A stretch of 64,000 nt of DNA from Xanthomonas theicola (GTDB lineage: Bacteria > Pseudomonadota > Gammaproteobacteria > Xanthomonadales > Xanthomonadaceae), in the NCBI RefSeq assembly GCF_014236795.1, contig NZ_CP049017.1, forward strand, positions 2,954,001 to 3,018,000, read 5' to 3'. A program made the position numbers and the translations under genes. Shown here one piece after another: positions 45,649-56,115 of the stretch (positions within the stretch are counted from its first letter, which is position 1; every line of letters starts with the position of its first letter). Below the pieces are notes generated by a model. The model saw only the letters and a program-made list of their open reading frames with translations. It was not told the origin of the DNA and ran no database searches.

Positions 45649-48453
45649 ATGCCAGTGTCGCCGTCACAGCACAGGACTTCAATCGGAAACTATAATCACA
45701 GTGATGAAAAAGCAAGGGCAACCATCATCCGGCCTGCCCCGGGTACAGGTTCAATCGACCAGGCCAGCGCCGATGGAAGCCGCCATTTCACATCCCAGAT
45801 CACCCGGGTCGCAAACTCCGATGAAATATTGAACAGATCGTCGAATCAGCGCGCCGGCTCGCGACGGGGTGCATTTTCCACAGCCGTCCTGTCAGTACTT
45901 CTATTCAACCAGATTCGGGCGGCAGGCACTGCGCCTTTTTCGGCTACGGAAACGTTTTTAAGCGATACTGGCAACAATCATCCCCTCCCCAATTCGGATT
46001 ATCTGGCCACGATTGGCGCGTCCGCCGCGGCGGCGTTGAATAGAAGCAATCTCTCCTCGGTCGAATATGGTTATTCATCCCTGCCGCCTGAAGCTTATGC
46101 CAACCAGGCACCTCGTGGAAACGCAAGCGTCACCCAAGGGAACAATGGCGATATTTATGTTGTTACAGAAACACAGAAAAAAAATGAACTGATCTCCGCC
46201 GTCGTACGGCATCTGCTGTCCAGCGGACAGCTGATCGCCGATGATAGCAAGGACGTTGAAGCTTGGCTGCGGTCTGAAGCTGCCGGAAAACCGCTGGTGA
46301 TCTCCCGCCTGCGCGATAGTGATGGTATCAACCGCACAAGACGGGCACTGGCGGCAGAGAACGACCCGCGAACATCGGAACATATAAAACGACACTGCGC
46401 GTTTGAAGAAGAAGTGCTGAACGCACGAGGAGAGAATGAAGGGAAGCTGCTTATATTTCAGGCCCAGCGCGCTGAAAATCCATTCCGCATGATTTATAAC
46501 GACACCACAGAAGGAGGCCCTTCTCCTTTAACCAGAGGTATTACCGACGGGCTGAATATCGTGACCGACTTCCTTACATTGGGAATCAAGCCATTGATCG
46601 GAAAATTGATTGCCAATGCAAAACGCAGAGAATATTATAAAAACCAGGGAGATAGAATTTGCGCAGAAAGATTCAAGCGGCTGTTCATTGCGGAGCTGGC
46701 AACATCGATTGATGTCGACGGACTGGCATTTACGCGACACGCAACGCCCAGGCTGGTGAAATCCGCTGAACTGCTCGATGCTGTACCTGCACGGGAAAGA
46801 GCGGCATTTTTTACCCGAGATCCGTCGACAGGCATACGCAAAGAAATTCTACTGGAGTTGAAACCTGGAATTTCCGAAATAAATGACGGCAAGCGCAAGA
46901 TTTACCTCAAGCCGACAGAAAGGCCGAATGAGTTCATCACGCATCATCCGGATGCCCTAAAACCAGAACTCCTGGAGAAAAAGGTCATTATTGATGAGAC
47001 CAAACATGTATGGCGATATGCAGATGAGTTTGATATAGCCAATCTCAACGTTCAGGTCAACGAAGGGAAGCGGCAAATAAACCTGAATGGCAACTATTAT
47101 AATCTAAACAAGAATGCCGCCGGGAAGTTCGAGATTGTCGTACGGAAGAAGTCAGGAATCAAGGAATACATACCCGTCTATATGGAGCCACGCTCAAAGA
47201 CTTGGCACCTAAACGTGCACAACAATCACCCTGTTTTCAGCGAACCTCAGTTGAAAATTATTGAAAAAATTGCCATCCCCGAGGATCAAATAAACATATG
47301 CTATATCGTCGACAACAACAACGCTAAATATTATGGCCACGGGAAAATACTTATATCACAGCGCAATGATGCAACCCCCGAAGCGCTTGCTGGCAATTTT
47401 ATCGAGATAGCTGGTGCGTTCGCGCCAGTAAGGAACACACAGCACCAGGGAAGTGGAGCGCTTTATGAAGTATACAGCATTAAGAATCCGGACAAAAAGG
47501 GCTATCCCATTGAATGGGATGGCACGCGATGGAGGTTCGAAAGATCTACTTCGGTCCATGTGTCCAGGGATCTCAGAAAACGCGTGACGGATAGCATGCT
47601 TGATAAAAATGTGGATGCAAGAACACTTTCCGCACCCGACAGCAGGGGATTGAGATTTGACGCCAACGGCAATGGCTTCATTAAAATCAAAAGAGATTAT
47701 GCTGAAATCAAGAAAAACCCTAACGGCATGTTTTCGCTTGCTTCAAAAACCGGTCCCAGGCTCATCCTGCGCTACAGGAATGGCCAGTTTCACATTGAAA
47801 CAACCGCCGAGCTATTGAAAAGAATCATGACGACAGGATTGGGCGGGACAGGCTCAAGAACCGCGGCGCGCCATTATAAAAATCAGAAAACGAATGTAGA
47901 TATCGACCCTGCCCTTACCGTTGACGAAAGGCAGACCCTCCATGCGTACGGGCGTCAATACCACTCTGACATAAACGAATACATGCGGGCAGGAAAACCG
48001 GAAAGCTATTATTCCGGATCTCCGCACTTAACGGAGCCCTTGATTAATGCCGAAAAAAACATGCAATCCGCACTGAGAAAAATACCTCCTTATGCCGGAA
48101 AAGTATACAGAGGCGCAGAGCTGAAAAAAGATCTATATCAAAAACTGGAAAAAGGAGATATCGTCTCGGATCGAGGTTTCATGTCAACATCGACGAGCTT
48201 TGATGTAGCGAAGCTGCATAGAGCGGACGGCAGGAATACCCATGTTCCAGTACTATATGAGATAACCGTGGTAAAGTCAGGGCACCCCATAAGTCGATAC
48301 ACGAACAAGCCCCGCGAAAATGAAGTCCTGATCGAAGACAATACTTTTTTCAAAGTTCTCGAAAAAAATGACGGCACCATCAAATTAATGGAAATCGATG
48401 CATCATCATTGAGCCAGGAGCAAAGAGATTCCGTAATTTATATCAGCACGTAA
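45649..48453 (+). CDS. Large toxin/effector with C-terminal ADP-ribosyltransferase domain
   Basis: 934 residues. Start: ATG 45649 with AGGA 8 nt upstream; an ATG 34 codons earlier lacks such a site. The N-terminus is polar and Ser-rich, with no cleavable signal. A possible membrane-seeking segment (GLNIVTDFLTLGIKPLIGKL, about 305-325) follows, then beta-rich modules (about 410-700; GNYYNLNKN-G-KFEIV and RDYAEIKKNPNGMFSL). Residues about 750-934 are an R-S-E mono-ADP-ribosyltransferase: helix LTVDERQTLHAYGRQYHSDI, YRG with R821, S846-TSTS, and E890-N-E892 then VLIEDNTFFKV. All three NAD-site motifs are intact. The gene is strikingly AT-richer than its neighbours, so recently acquired. It could be a type III effector or a polymorphic toxin; no immunity gene is seen. 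Confidence 0.8.
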   Translation: MPVSPSQHRTSIGNYNHSDEKARATIIRPAPGTGSIDQASADGSRHFTSQITRVANSDEILNRSSNQRAGSRRGAFSTAVLSVLLFNQIRAAGTAPFSATETFLSDTGNNHPLPNSDYLATIGASAAAALNRSNLSSVEYGYSSLPPEAYANQAPRGNASVTQGNNGDIYVVTETQKKNELISAVVRHLLSSGQLIADDSKDVEAWLRSEAAGKPLVISRLRDSDGINRTRRALAAENDPRTSEHIKRHCAFEEEVLNARGENEGKLLIFQAQRAENPFRMIYNDTTEGGPSPLTRGITDGLNIVTDFLTLGIKPLIGKLIANAKRREYYKNQGDRICAERFKRLFIAELATSIDVDGLAFTRHATPRLVKSAELLDAVPARERAAFFTRDPSTGIRKEILLELKPGISEINDGKRKIYLKPTERPNEFITHHPDALKPELLEKKVIIDETKHVWRYADEFDIANLNVQVNEGKRQINLNGNYYNLNKNAAGKFEIVVRKKSGIKEYIPVYMEPRSKTWHLNVHNNHPVFSEPQLKIIEKIAIPEDQINICYIVDNNNAKYYGHGKILISQRNDATPEALAGNFIEIAGAFAPVRNTQHQGSGALYEVYSIKNPDKKGYPIEWDGTRWRFERSTSVHVSRDLRKRVTDSMLDKNVDARTLSAPDSRGLRFDANGNGFIKIKRDYAEIKKNPNGMFSLASKTGPRLILRYRNGQFHIETTAELLKRIMTTGLGGTGSRTAARHYKNQKTNVDIDPALTVDERQTLHAYGRQYHSDINEYMRAGKPESYYSGSPHLTEPLINAEKNMQSALRKIPPYAGKVYRGAELKKDLYQKLEKGDIVSDRGFMSTSTSFDVAKLHRADGRNTHVPVLYEITVVKSGHPISRYTNKPRENEVLIEDNTFFKVLEKNDGTIKLMEIDASSLSQEQRDSVIYIST

Positions 48454-49295
48454 CGCGACCAACAAAGCGTAGCGAGTCGTTGTCAGATGGGCGTGACCGA
48501 TGCGCAGGAACCGCAATGTACGAGTGGTTACCTGCGGATTTCCAGCACCGGCCAAGCCCACCTGGCGACGACGCGGTATTTTGATCGCCGCCGCTGGACT
48601 ATTTTCGATGTATCTACCCGGATTTCTGTCCGGAGTGAATCTGCACGAAGTGGAATAGTCAGCGCATTCGTGCGGCGTAGTCGCGGCATGTGGGTTGCTG
48701 TCGCTGTTTCATCAAGAAAGGCCGGACAACTTGAATCCCGTCTCGGTTGATCCTGTTTCCATTCACTCCGTGCGGGTTGCCTGTCCACGCGCGACTGCTC
48801 GCTGGCATCCCAGGTTTTTCTGAAACTCAAACCCGCTCGTTGAGTTGATGCCATAGCGCCGGCACCATGATCTATTGAGTTTCGTCGCCCGGGCGCTCAC
48901 TCAACTCCACCAGTGAGCGCCGGGTGATCGCTGTCGCGCGCCGTCCCCGCGTTCCAGTGCACCCAGAACATGATCACGCAGATTTTGCGAACAGGCGCGC
49001 ATGCCTGGCTTCCTCAGCAGGGCCTGAGGCCAGCTGCACTTTAACGTGCGCTCAAATCGGAAATGCTCCAGCGTTCGGACGCTACGTTCGCCGTCAAAAC
49101 CCGACACCCTGGGCCCCTCAGACTTACGCCAAATACATCGCGCCCGTTCAGTACCCTGCACGCGGTGGCGCGGCAACGCCGTTTCACGTACGGCCTCCGC
49201 CGATAAGGCCCTGCCCTGCCTGCTCTCCTCCACGATCCTCTCGACGCCGCAAGCTTGGCGGCGCGTGCGATCCCTGCCAGACGCTTGCCATCTCC
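48454..49295. other. Gene-poor decayed region between toxin gene and gcd remnant
   Basis: 842 bp with normal GC. Contains a block at about 48988-49041 similar to 45053-45113 on the other side of the toxin gene. A minus-strand frame at 48528-48854 ends in LRADSLRTEIRVDTSKIVQR but is not recognised. No tRNA or att-like end was found. Confidence 0.4.
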
Positions 49296-51751
49296 ATGAT
49301 CGATCATTCTCCGAAACACGGATTCGCCCGCTGGCTGTTCGTCGCCTATGCCGTCGTCATCGCCGTGATCGGCGCCGCCCTGGCCGCAATGGGCGGGCAG
49401 CTCGTCGCCGGCGGCGGCTCCTGGCACTGCCTATTGGCCGGCCTGGCCTTGGCCGTGTCCGATCTGCTGCTGGCGCTCGGCCAGCGTGCCGGGCTGTGGC
49501 TGCTCGGCGTGACGCTGGCGGCCACCATCGCCTGGGCGCTGGGCGAAACCGGCCTGGACGGCTGGGCACTGATCCCGCGCCTGGCAATGATCTCGGTGCT
49601 GGGCCTGCTGCTGTTGCCGTTCTGGAAGGTGCCGCGGCGGCGCCTGGCGCCGGTGTCCGGCCTGGCCTGCGCCGTGGTCGCCGGCGTGCTGCCGATGCTC
49701 GGTGCGCTGCTGGTGTTCGTGCCGCTGTTCCTCCCGCGCACGATCGAACTGGCCGACCCTGCACTGGCCACGCAGCGGCCGCAGGCCGCGTTCAGCCGCG
49801 CCATGGTGGTCAGCCCCGACGGCAACGTCGCCGCCAACCACGACACCGGCAACTGGACCGCCTATGCCGGCTCCCACCTGTCCAACCACTACAGCCCCGG
49901 CGCGCCGCTCACCCCGGACAACGTCAAGCACCTGAAGATCGCCTGGAAATTCCATACCGGCGACCTCAAGCCCACCGGCTCCAAGCTCGGCTATGCGTTC
50001 CAGAACACGCCGCTGAAGGTCGGCGACCTGGCCTACATCTGCACCCCCACGCAGAAGGTGATCGCGATCGAAGCCAGCACCGGCAAGGAGCGCGCTGGCG
50101 CTTCGACCCCAGAACCGACCCCAAGGCAATGGCCGGCGTCACCGCCACCACCTGCCACGGCGTGTCCTACTTCGAGGCCAGCACCCCGGTCGCCGAATGC
50201 GCCAAGCGCATCTTCTGGCCGATGGTGGACGGTCGTCTGGGCGCGCTCGACGCCGCTACCGGCAAGCTTACGAGCGCTTCGGTGACCATGGCTACGTCGA
50301 TCTGAACAAGGACACCGGCAACACCAAGCCCGGTTTCGTCGACCCGACCTCGCCGCCGGTGGTGATGCGCGGAGTGGTGATCCAACCCACCGGCCAGGTC
50401 CGCGATGGCCAGGAACGCGATGCGCCGTCGGGCGTGGTGCACGCCTTCGACGCGGTCAGCGGCCAGCTGCGCTGGGCCTGGGACCTGGGCGATCCGGCGA
50501 TCGACGCCGCACCGCCGGCCGCCCGGACCTATCCCCGTTCCACCCCGAACATGTGGTCGCTGATGGCCGCCGACGACGAACTCGGCCTGGTCTACCTGCC
50601 GACCGGCAACGCCTCCGGCGACTTCTTCGGCAACGGCCGCACCCCGCACCTCGCTGATCGCGGTGGATGCGGCCACCGGCAAGCAACGCTGGCACCTGCG
50701 CACCGTCAACCACGACCTGTGGGACGACGACATCGGCCCGCAGCCGAATCTGGTCGATTTCCCGGTTCCCGGCGGCGGCGCCCGTCCGGCGGTGATCCAG
50801 GCCACCCAGTCCGGCCAGGTGTTCGTGCTCGACCGCGCGACCGGCACGCCGATCATGCCGGTGCCGCAGCTGCCGGTGCCGAAGGGCGCCGACCACGGCG
50901 ACTGGACCGCCAGGACCCAATCGGTGTCGCCGGGCATGCCCAACACCGTCGGTGCGCCGAGCTAAGGACTACGGGACCCTCGTCGAGTCCGACGCCTGGG
51001 CATCACCCCGTTCGACCAGTTGGCCTGCCGCATCCAGTTCAAGCGACTGCGCCACCAGGGCATGTTCACCCCGTCCAGCCTGCAGGGATTACTGTGGTTC
51101 AACGGGAACCACGGCGGCATCAACTGGGGCGGCGTGTCGGTGGACCTGCAGCGCGGCATCATGGTGATGAACAGCCATCGCCTGCCCTACACCGCGCACG
51201 TCTACCCGCGGCAGGAGACGAACGCGCTGGGCGTGGTCTCGGTGTTCAACGGCAAGAGCAGGACGCCCGGCTACATGGCCGAGGAAGGGTTGGCCTATGC
51301 GCACGCAAGGAGCCGTGGATGTCGCCGCTGAACACGCCGTGCATCGCCCCGCCGTGGGGCTACATCTCCGGCGTGGACCTGCGCACCCGGCAGGTGATCT
51401 GTTCGCACTGGACTACTCCGCTGGGCACCGGCTACGACCAGGGCCCGCTGGGCATCCCGCCGAAGATGAAGTTCGAGCTGGGCACGCCGAACAACAGCGG
51501 CTCGCTGGCCATTGCCGGCAACGTCACCTTCATCGGCGCTGGACGACATTCCTGCGGGCTACGACACCCAGACCGGCAAGCTGCTGTGGGAAGTGCGGGT
51601 ACCGGCCGGCCAGCAGGCCGCGCCGCTGAGCTACACGGTCGATGGCAAGCAGTACATCGTCGCCGCGATCGGCGGCCACGACCGCATACGGACCAAGGCC
51701 GGCGACAGCGTGATCGCCTGGATCCTGCCGGACGCCGCGGCGGCGAAGTAG
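49296..51751 (+). pseudogene. gcd: Quinoprotein (PQQ) glucose dehydrogenase, multiple frameshifts
   Basis: Membrane-bound periplasmic glucose oxidation. Starts MIDHSPKHGFARWLFVAYAV with five membrane segments (to about residue 145), then the PQQ propeller: NWTAYAGSHLSNHYSPGAPL, VIAIEASTGKE, VHAFDAVSGQLRWAWDLGDP, STPNMWSLMAADDELGLVY, NHDLWDDDIGPQPNLVDFP, LLWFNGNHGGINWGGVSVD and PAGYDTQTGKLLWEVRVPAG, ending DAAAAK. These pieces fall in frames 0-2-1-2-0-2-1-2, about seven shifts near 50090, 50270, 50650, 50960, 51000, 51300 and 51535. All domains are still there in order. Either old decay or clustered sequencing indels; neighbouring genes are clean. Confidence 0.88.
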
Positions 51752-51917
51752 GCGTTCGCCACCCAACCCGTTGCACCCGACCGACCGCCGCAAGGCGGCC
51801 GGTTGCGTTCGGCCACGAGCCGCGGCAGCGCTGAACGTCACCCCGACCGGCGTGGCGGCGCAGCCGGCGGCAGCCGCGCGAACGCCGACCCCGGCAACTG
51901 CGCGAACAGCGGCGCGC

Positions 51918-52691
51918 TCAGTCCTGGATCCACGCCAGCGTCGCCATGCGCCCGCTGCGGCGGTCACGGCGATAGGAATGGAAGCGCTGCGCGTCGGAGA
52001 TGGTGCACAGGCCGCCGCCGTGCACCTGGATCGGGGCAATTCCCGCTCCGGCCAGGCGCTGCCGCGCCAGCGCGTACAGGTCCATCCGCCAGTGGCCGGG
52101 ACGGGTGGCGGCGAAGGCGCTGACGGCCGCCGGATCGTGGCCGAGGAAGGCCTCGCGTACGTTTGCGCCGATCTCGTACGCCTGCGGGCCTGCGGCCGGC
52201 CCCAGCCAGGCCTGCAGCTGCGCCGGCGGCGTGCGCAGGGCGGCGACGGTGGCTTCCAGCACGCCGCCGGCCAGGCCCTGCCAACCGGCATGCGCGGCAC
52301 CGATCTCGCTGCCGTCGCGGGCGGCGAACACCACCGGCAGGCAATCGGCGCTCAGGATCGCCAGCGCCACGCCGGGCGTGGCGGTGACCGCGGCATCGGC
52401 GGTCGGCTCGGCGTCGATGCCGACCGCGGCCGGCGGCCGCTCGGCGCGCAGCACCTGCACGCCATGCACCTGCCGCAGCCAGTGCGGCGGCGACGGCAGC
52501 GCCAGCCGCGCGGCGAGCTCGTCGCGGTTGCGCTGCACCGTGGCCGGGTCGTCGCCGTCCGCGGCACTGCGGTTGCCCAGGTTGAACCGGTCGAACGGCG
52601 GCAACGAGGCGCCGGCGCCGTAACGCAGCGTGGTCAGCGCACGTACCCGCGGCACTGGCGGCCAGTCGGCGGCGAGAACGAAGTCGGTCAC
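51918..52691 (-). CDS. pgeF: Peptidoglycan editing factor PgeF (laccase-domain, YfiH family)
   Basis: 257 residues from the GTG at 52689-52691; the open frame further upstream is Arg/Ala-rich antisense. Family signatures are FDRFNLGNRSAADGD, WLRQVHGVQV, LAILSADCLPVVFA (Cys) and GAAHAGWQGLAGGVLEATV (His), giving the metal/substrate pocket. Relatives edit peptidoglycan precursors or act as multi-copper/purine nucleoside phosphorylase enzymes, so the reaction is uncertain. It follows rluD on the same strand, the usual pairing, with about 190 bp between them. Confidence 0.92.
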   Translation of the reverse strand: MTDFVLAADWPPVPRVRALTTLRYGAGASLPPFDRFNLGNRSAADGDDPATVQRNRDELAARLALPSPPHWLRQVHGVQVLRAERPPAAVGIDAEPTADAAVTATPGVALAILSADCLPVVFAARDGSEIGAAHAGWQGLAGGVLEATVAALRTPPAQLQAWLGPAAGPQAYEIGANVREAFLGHDPAAVSAFAATRPGHWRMDLYALARQRLAGAGIAPIQVHGGGLCTISDAQRFHSYRRDRRSGRMATLAWIQD

Positions 52692-52881
52692 GTGCGTGCG
52701 TCTGCGGAAGCCCAGGCGGCCGCGGCGCCGGCGCGCCGCGCTGCCGTCGCCGCCATGGACGCGGCCGCCGCGACGGACCCGCCGCGGCCAGCGCGGCATG
52801 CACGCAGGCGCGCTGCGCGCCGGGCCGGCGCGGAAGCGCCGGCGCGTGCCAGTGCCGATGGCCGGCCCGCGCCCGCCATGC

Positions 52882-53889
52882 TCAGCGCCGCGCCTGCGCC
52901 GCGGCCACGCGCGAATCCTCGCGCAGCGAGGCCAGCAGGCGCTGCAGGTCGGCCGGCACCGCGGCACTGGCACGCACTGGTTCGCCGTGCACGGGATGCC
53001 TGAACTCCAGCGTCTCGGCATGCAGGGCCTGGCGCTTGAAGCCGCGCAATTGGGCGACCAGCGCCTCGGTGGCGCCCTTGGGCAGCTTGAGCGGACCGCC
53101 ATACAGCGGGTCGCCGACGATCGGGTGCTTCAGGTGCGCCATGTGCACGCGGATCTGGTGGGTGCGCCCGGTCTCCAGGCGGCATTCCAGCGCGGTGTGC
53201 GCGCGGAAGCGCTCGCGCAGCCGGTAGTGGGTGACTGCGTCGCGGCCGTCCTCGCGCACTGCCATGCGCAGGCGGTCGCGCGGATGGCGGTCGATCGGCG
53301 CGGCGGCGGTGCCGCCGGAGACCAGCGGCGCGGACACCACCGCCAGGTATTGGCGGTGCACGTCGCGCGCCGCCAGCTGCGCCACCAGCGAGGTATGCGC
53401 CTGCAGGGTGCGCGCCACCACCATCGCGCCGCTGGTGTCCTTGTCCAGGCGGTGCACGATGCCGGCGCGCGGCAGCGCGGCCAGCGCCGGATCGCGGTAC
53501 AGCAGGGCGTTGACCAGGGTGCCGCTGGGATTGCCGGCGCCGGGATGCACCACCAGCCCGGCCGGCTTGTTCAGCACGATGACCTGGTCGTCCTCGTACA
53601 ACACCTCCAGCGGGACGTCCTCCGGCAGCGCGTGGGTCTGGGTCTCCAGCACCGCATGCAGGCTGGCGATCTCGCCGCCGCGCAGGGCGTCGCGCGGCCG
53701 CGCCGGGGCGCCGTCCAGCAGCGCGTCGCCGGACTTGATCCACTCGGCCAGGCGCGAACGCGAAAATTCGGGAAACAGCTCGGCCAGCACCGCGTCGAAA
53801 CGGCGGCCGGCGGCATGGTCGGGCACGCGCGCCTGACGCGGGCCGTGGGCGGCGGCGTCCTCGGCAGAGTCCGGGAGGTGATTGGGCAT
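52882..53889 (-). CDS. rluD: 23S rRNA pseudouridine synthase RluD
   Basis: Makes pseudouridines in helix 69 of 23S rRNA. 335 residues from the ATG at 53887-53889 (MPNHLPDS). S4-like domain ([22 protein letters not shown]), then the catalytic domain with [20 protein letters not shown], the catalytic Asp in [17 protein letters not shown] and the [17 protein letters not shown] segment. It diverges from bamD with 120 bp between the starts, a conserved pairing in proteobacteria. Confidence 0.95.
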   Translation of the reverse strand: MPNHLPDSAEDAAAHGPRQARVPDHAAGRRFDAVLAELFPEFSRSRLAEWIKSGDALLDGAPARPRDALRGGEIASLHAVLETQTHALPEDVPLEVLYEDDQVIVLNKPAGLVVHPGAGNPSGTLVNALLYRDPALAALPRAGIVHRLDKDTSGAMVVARTLQAHTSLVAQLAARDVHRQYLAVVSAPLVSGGTAAAPIDRHPRDRLRMAVREDGRDAVTHYRLRERFRAHTALECRLETGRTHQIRVHMAHLKHPIVGDPLYGGPLKLPKGATEALVAQLRGFKRQALHAETLEFRHPVHGEPVRASAAVPADLQRLLASLREDSRVAAAQARR

Positions 53890-54009
53890 GGAAAGGGCGG
53901 CAACGCCATGTCGGAAAGGGGGAGGGGCGCGGCGGCCGCAGTCAGTCGCCGGACAGGCCACTAGGCTATCATCGCTGCTTCGTATTCCCGACGTGTCCCG
54001 CCCGAACCC

Positions 54010-54888
54010 ATGATCCGACGCTCCGTCCCGCTCTCCGCGCACGTCCGTTTCATCGCCCTGATGCTGGTCGTGGTCGTCGCGGCGACGGGTTGCCACCGCC
54101 AGAAGAACAAGAATCCCGAGGAAGGGATGCCGGTGGAGCAGCTGTACCAGAAGGCGCACTCGCAGATGCAGAGCGGCAACTGGGCCGGCGCCGAAGGCAG
54201 CTTCAAGCGCCTGGTCGCGCAGTATCCCTACGGCCAGTACACCGAGCAGGCGATGATCGAGACCGCCTACGCGCAGTACAAGGCGGGCAAGCACGACGAC
54301 GCGGTGTCCAGCATCGACCGCTTCATCCGCACCTACCCCACCCATCCCAACATCGCCTACCTGTACTACCTGCGCGGGCTGTCCAATGCCAACCGCGACA
54401 CGGTGTTCCTGCGCCGGGTCTGGTCGCTGGACCCGAGCCGCCGCGACCTGTCCACGCCGCAGCAGGCCTATGCCGACTTCAATACCGTCGCCGATCGCTA
54501 CCCGAACAGCCGCTACGCCGCCGATGCGCGCCAGCGCATGATCGTGCTGCGCAACGTGTTCGCCCAGCACGAACTGGACAACGCGCTGTACTACCTGCGC
54601 CGCAGTGCCTGGGTGTCGGCCGCCGGCCGCGCCACCTACCTGCTGGAAACCTACCCGCAGAGCGCCTACCAGTACGACGCGGTGGCGGTGCTGGCCGAGG
54701 CCTATGGCCATCTGCACAACAAGCCGCTGGCCGACGACGCGCGCCGGGTGCTGCAGCTCAACGATCCCGAGCACCCGTGGCTGAGCGGCCACTGGCCGAG
54801 GTACCCGTGGATGATCCGCAAGCTCAACCCGTTCGCCGGCGAGAAGTCCGCTTCCACCGGGCAGTCCAACTCGCAGATGGCGCGCTGA
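54010..54888 (+). CDS. bamD: Outer-membrane assembly lipoprotein BamD
   Basis: Essential lipoprotein of the BAM complex that inserts beta-barrels. 292 residues. Lipoprotein signal with VVAATGC (C28). TPR-type repeats follow: [82 protein letters not shown] rather long C-terminal tail ends in SNSQMAR. It has its own terminator at 54912. Confidence 0.96.
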   Translation: MIRRSVPLSAHVRFIALMLVVVVAATGCHRQKNKNPEEGMPVEQLYQKAHSQMQSGNWAGAEGSFKRLVAQYPYGQYTEQAMIETAYAQYKAGKHDDAVSSIDRFIRTYPTHPNIAYLYYLRGLSNANRDTVFLRRVWSLDPSRRDLSTPQQAYADFNTVADRYPNSRYAADARQRMIVLRNVFAQHELDNALYYLRRSAWVSAAGRATYLLETYPQSAYQYDAVAVLAEAYGHLHNKPLADDARRVLQLNDPEHPWLSGHWPRYPWMIRKLNPFAGEKSASTGQSNSQMAR

Positions 54889-54911
54889 GCCACCCTGCCG
54901 GATGCAACCAG

Positions 54912-54938
54912 ACAGGGGCCGCAAGGCCCCTGTTTCGT
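54912..54938 (+). terminator. Intrinsic terminator after bamD
   Basis: ACAGGGGCC-GCAA-GGCCCCTGT forms a perfect 9-bp stem with a GCAA tetraloop, followed by TTCGTTT. It starts 24 bp after the bamD stop. The remaining stretch to 55192 shows nothing. Confidence 0.85.
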
Positions 54939-55192
54939 TTGGCGGCGACCACGTCCGCACGCGGGTTCGCCAGGCTGGACCGCCGCCGCGCGCGCGGCCA
55001 GCCCGGTCGGCCTGCAAGCGACGCCGCGCCCGCTGCCATGCGTGCGCTCCGCTTACAGTGGGCGGCCCCGCAGCCGACGGCATCGGCCAGTTCCGCGATC
55101 TGTAGTGCGGCGCTCGGCCGGTATGCGCCTACCGCAGCGGCCGCTTGCTAGGCTCCGCGCTCCACGCGTGCCGGCCAGCCAGGAGACGTGCC

Positions 55193-56056
55193 GTGCCGCA
55201 CCTGCCCCTGCTCTCGCTGCTCCGGCTTCTCGCCTGCGCCCTCGCCGCCAGCGCCGTACCCGCCGGTGTGCCGCCGAGCGCAGCGCCGCGGCGCCGGCCA
55301 TCGTGTTCGGCGTCAACGGCCACGACGACCGTCCCGGCTATCCGCAGAGCCAGGCCGAGGCCGTGTTCAGGCTGCTCGACCAGCGCAACCTGCGCAGCCA
55401 CCGCTTCGACGTGGACCCGCGCAACGTCGCCGTGCTCGACCGGCTGGTGGCGCTGTCGCGCCAGTACCGCATCGCGCTGCGGCCGATGCTGTACCCGATG
55501 TCGCGCGAGACCGGCTACCAGCTGGCACGGCGCTACGCCGCCGACATCAAACTGTGGGAAATCGGCAACGAGCAGGGCGACAGCCACGATGGCGCGCAAG
55601 CGCGCATCGATGCGATGACCGCAATGTACCGCGGCATGCAGCAGGCCTCGGACGAACTCGGCGCCGGCCTGGAATTCAACATCATCATCACCGCCTGCAA
55701 CAGCGACGACCATTCGGCGAACGCGCGCTGCCGCGGCGATGGACCTGTACCTGGGGCAGATGCGCGGCGCGGTGCAGAAGTACCGCGGCAAGGTGCTCTT
55801 CAACGAGGTCGATTGCGCCGAGGTGTACGCCGGCAACACCGACGGCGGCCAGGCCGGCGACGGCGCCTGCTACGACAGCGTGGCGCAGATCGTGCGCACG
55901 CTGCAGACCGACTACGCCGACGTGGTCGCCGAGATCAACCTCTAGGAACTGCTCGACCAGACCAACCTGCGGGGTGTGGAAGGCCACTTCGGCCTGATGT
56001 ACGAGCTGTCGCGGCCGAAGCCGACGCTGGAGCTGCTGACCGGTTTCGCCGACTGA
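55193..56056 (+). pseudogene. Secreted glycosidase-like (TIM-barrel) protein, frameshifted with a nonsense codon
   Basis: A signal peptide starts at a GTG (PHLPLLSLLRLLACALAASA) in one frame. The mature part continues in another (IVFGVNGHDDRPGYP, RYAADIKLWEIGNEQGDSHD, where WEIGNE carries the likely acid/base Glu of a clan GH-A glycosidase). A second shift near 55735 leads to MDLYLGQMRGAVQKYRGKVL. There NL-TAG-ELLDQTNL shows a stop where Tyr (TAC) is expected. The original end GFAD lies at 56056. Substrate unknown; dead as it stands. Confidence 0.7.
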
Positions 56057-56115
56057 GGGCGGCGACCGCGCCGCGCCTTCGCGCGCCGCACGGTGCGCCC
56101 GGCTATGCTGGCCGC

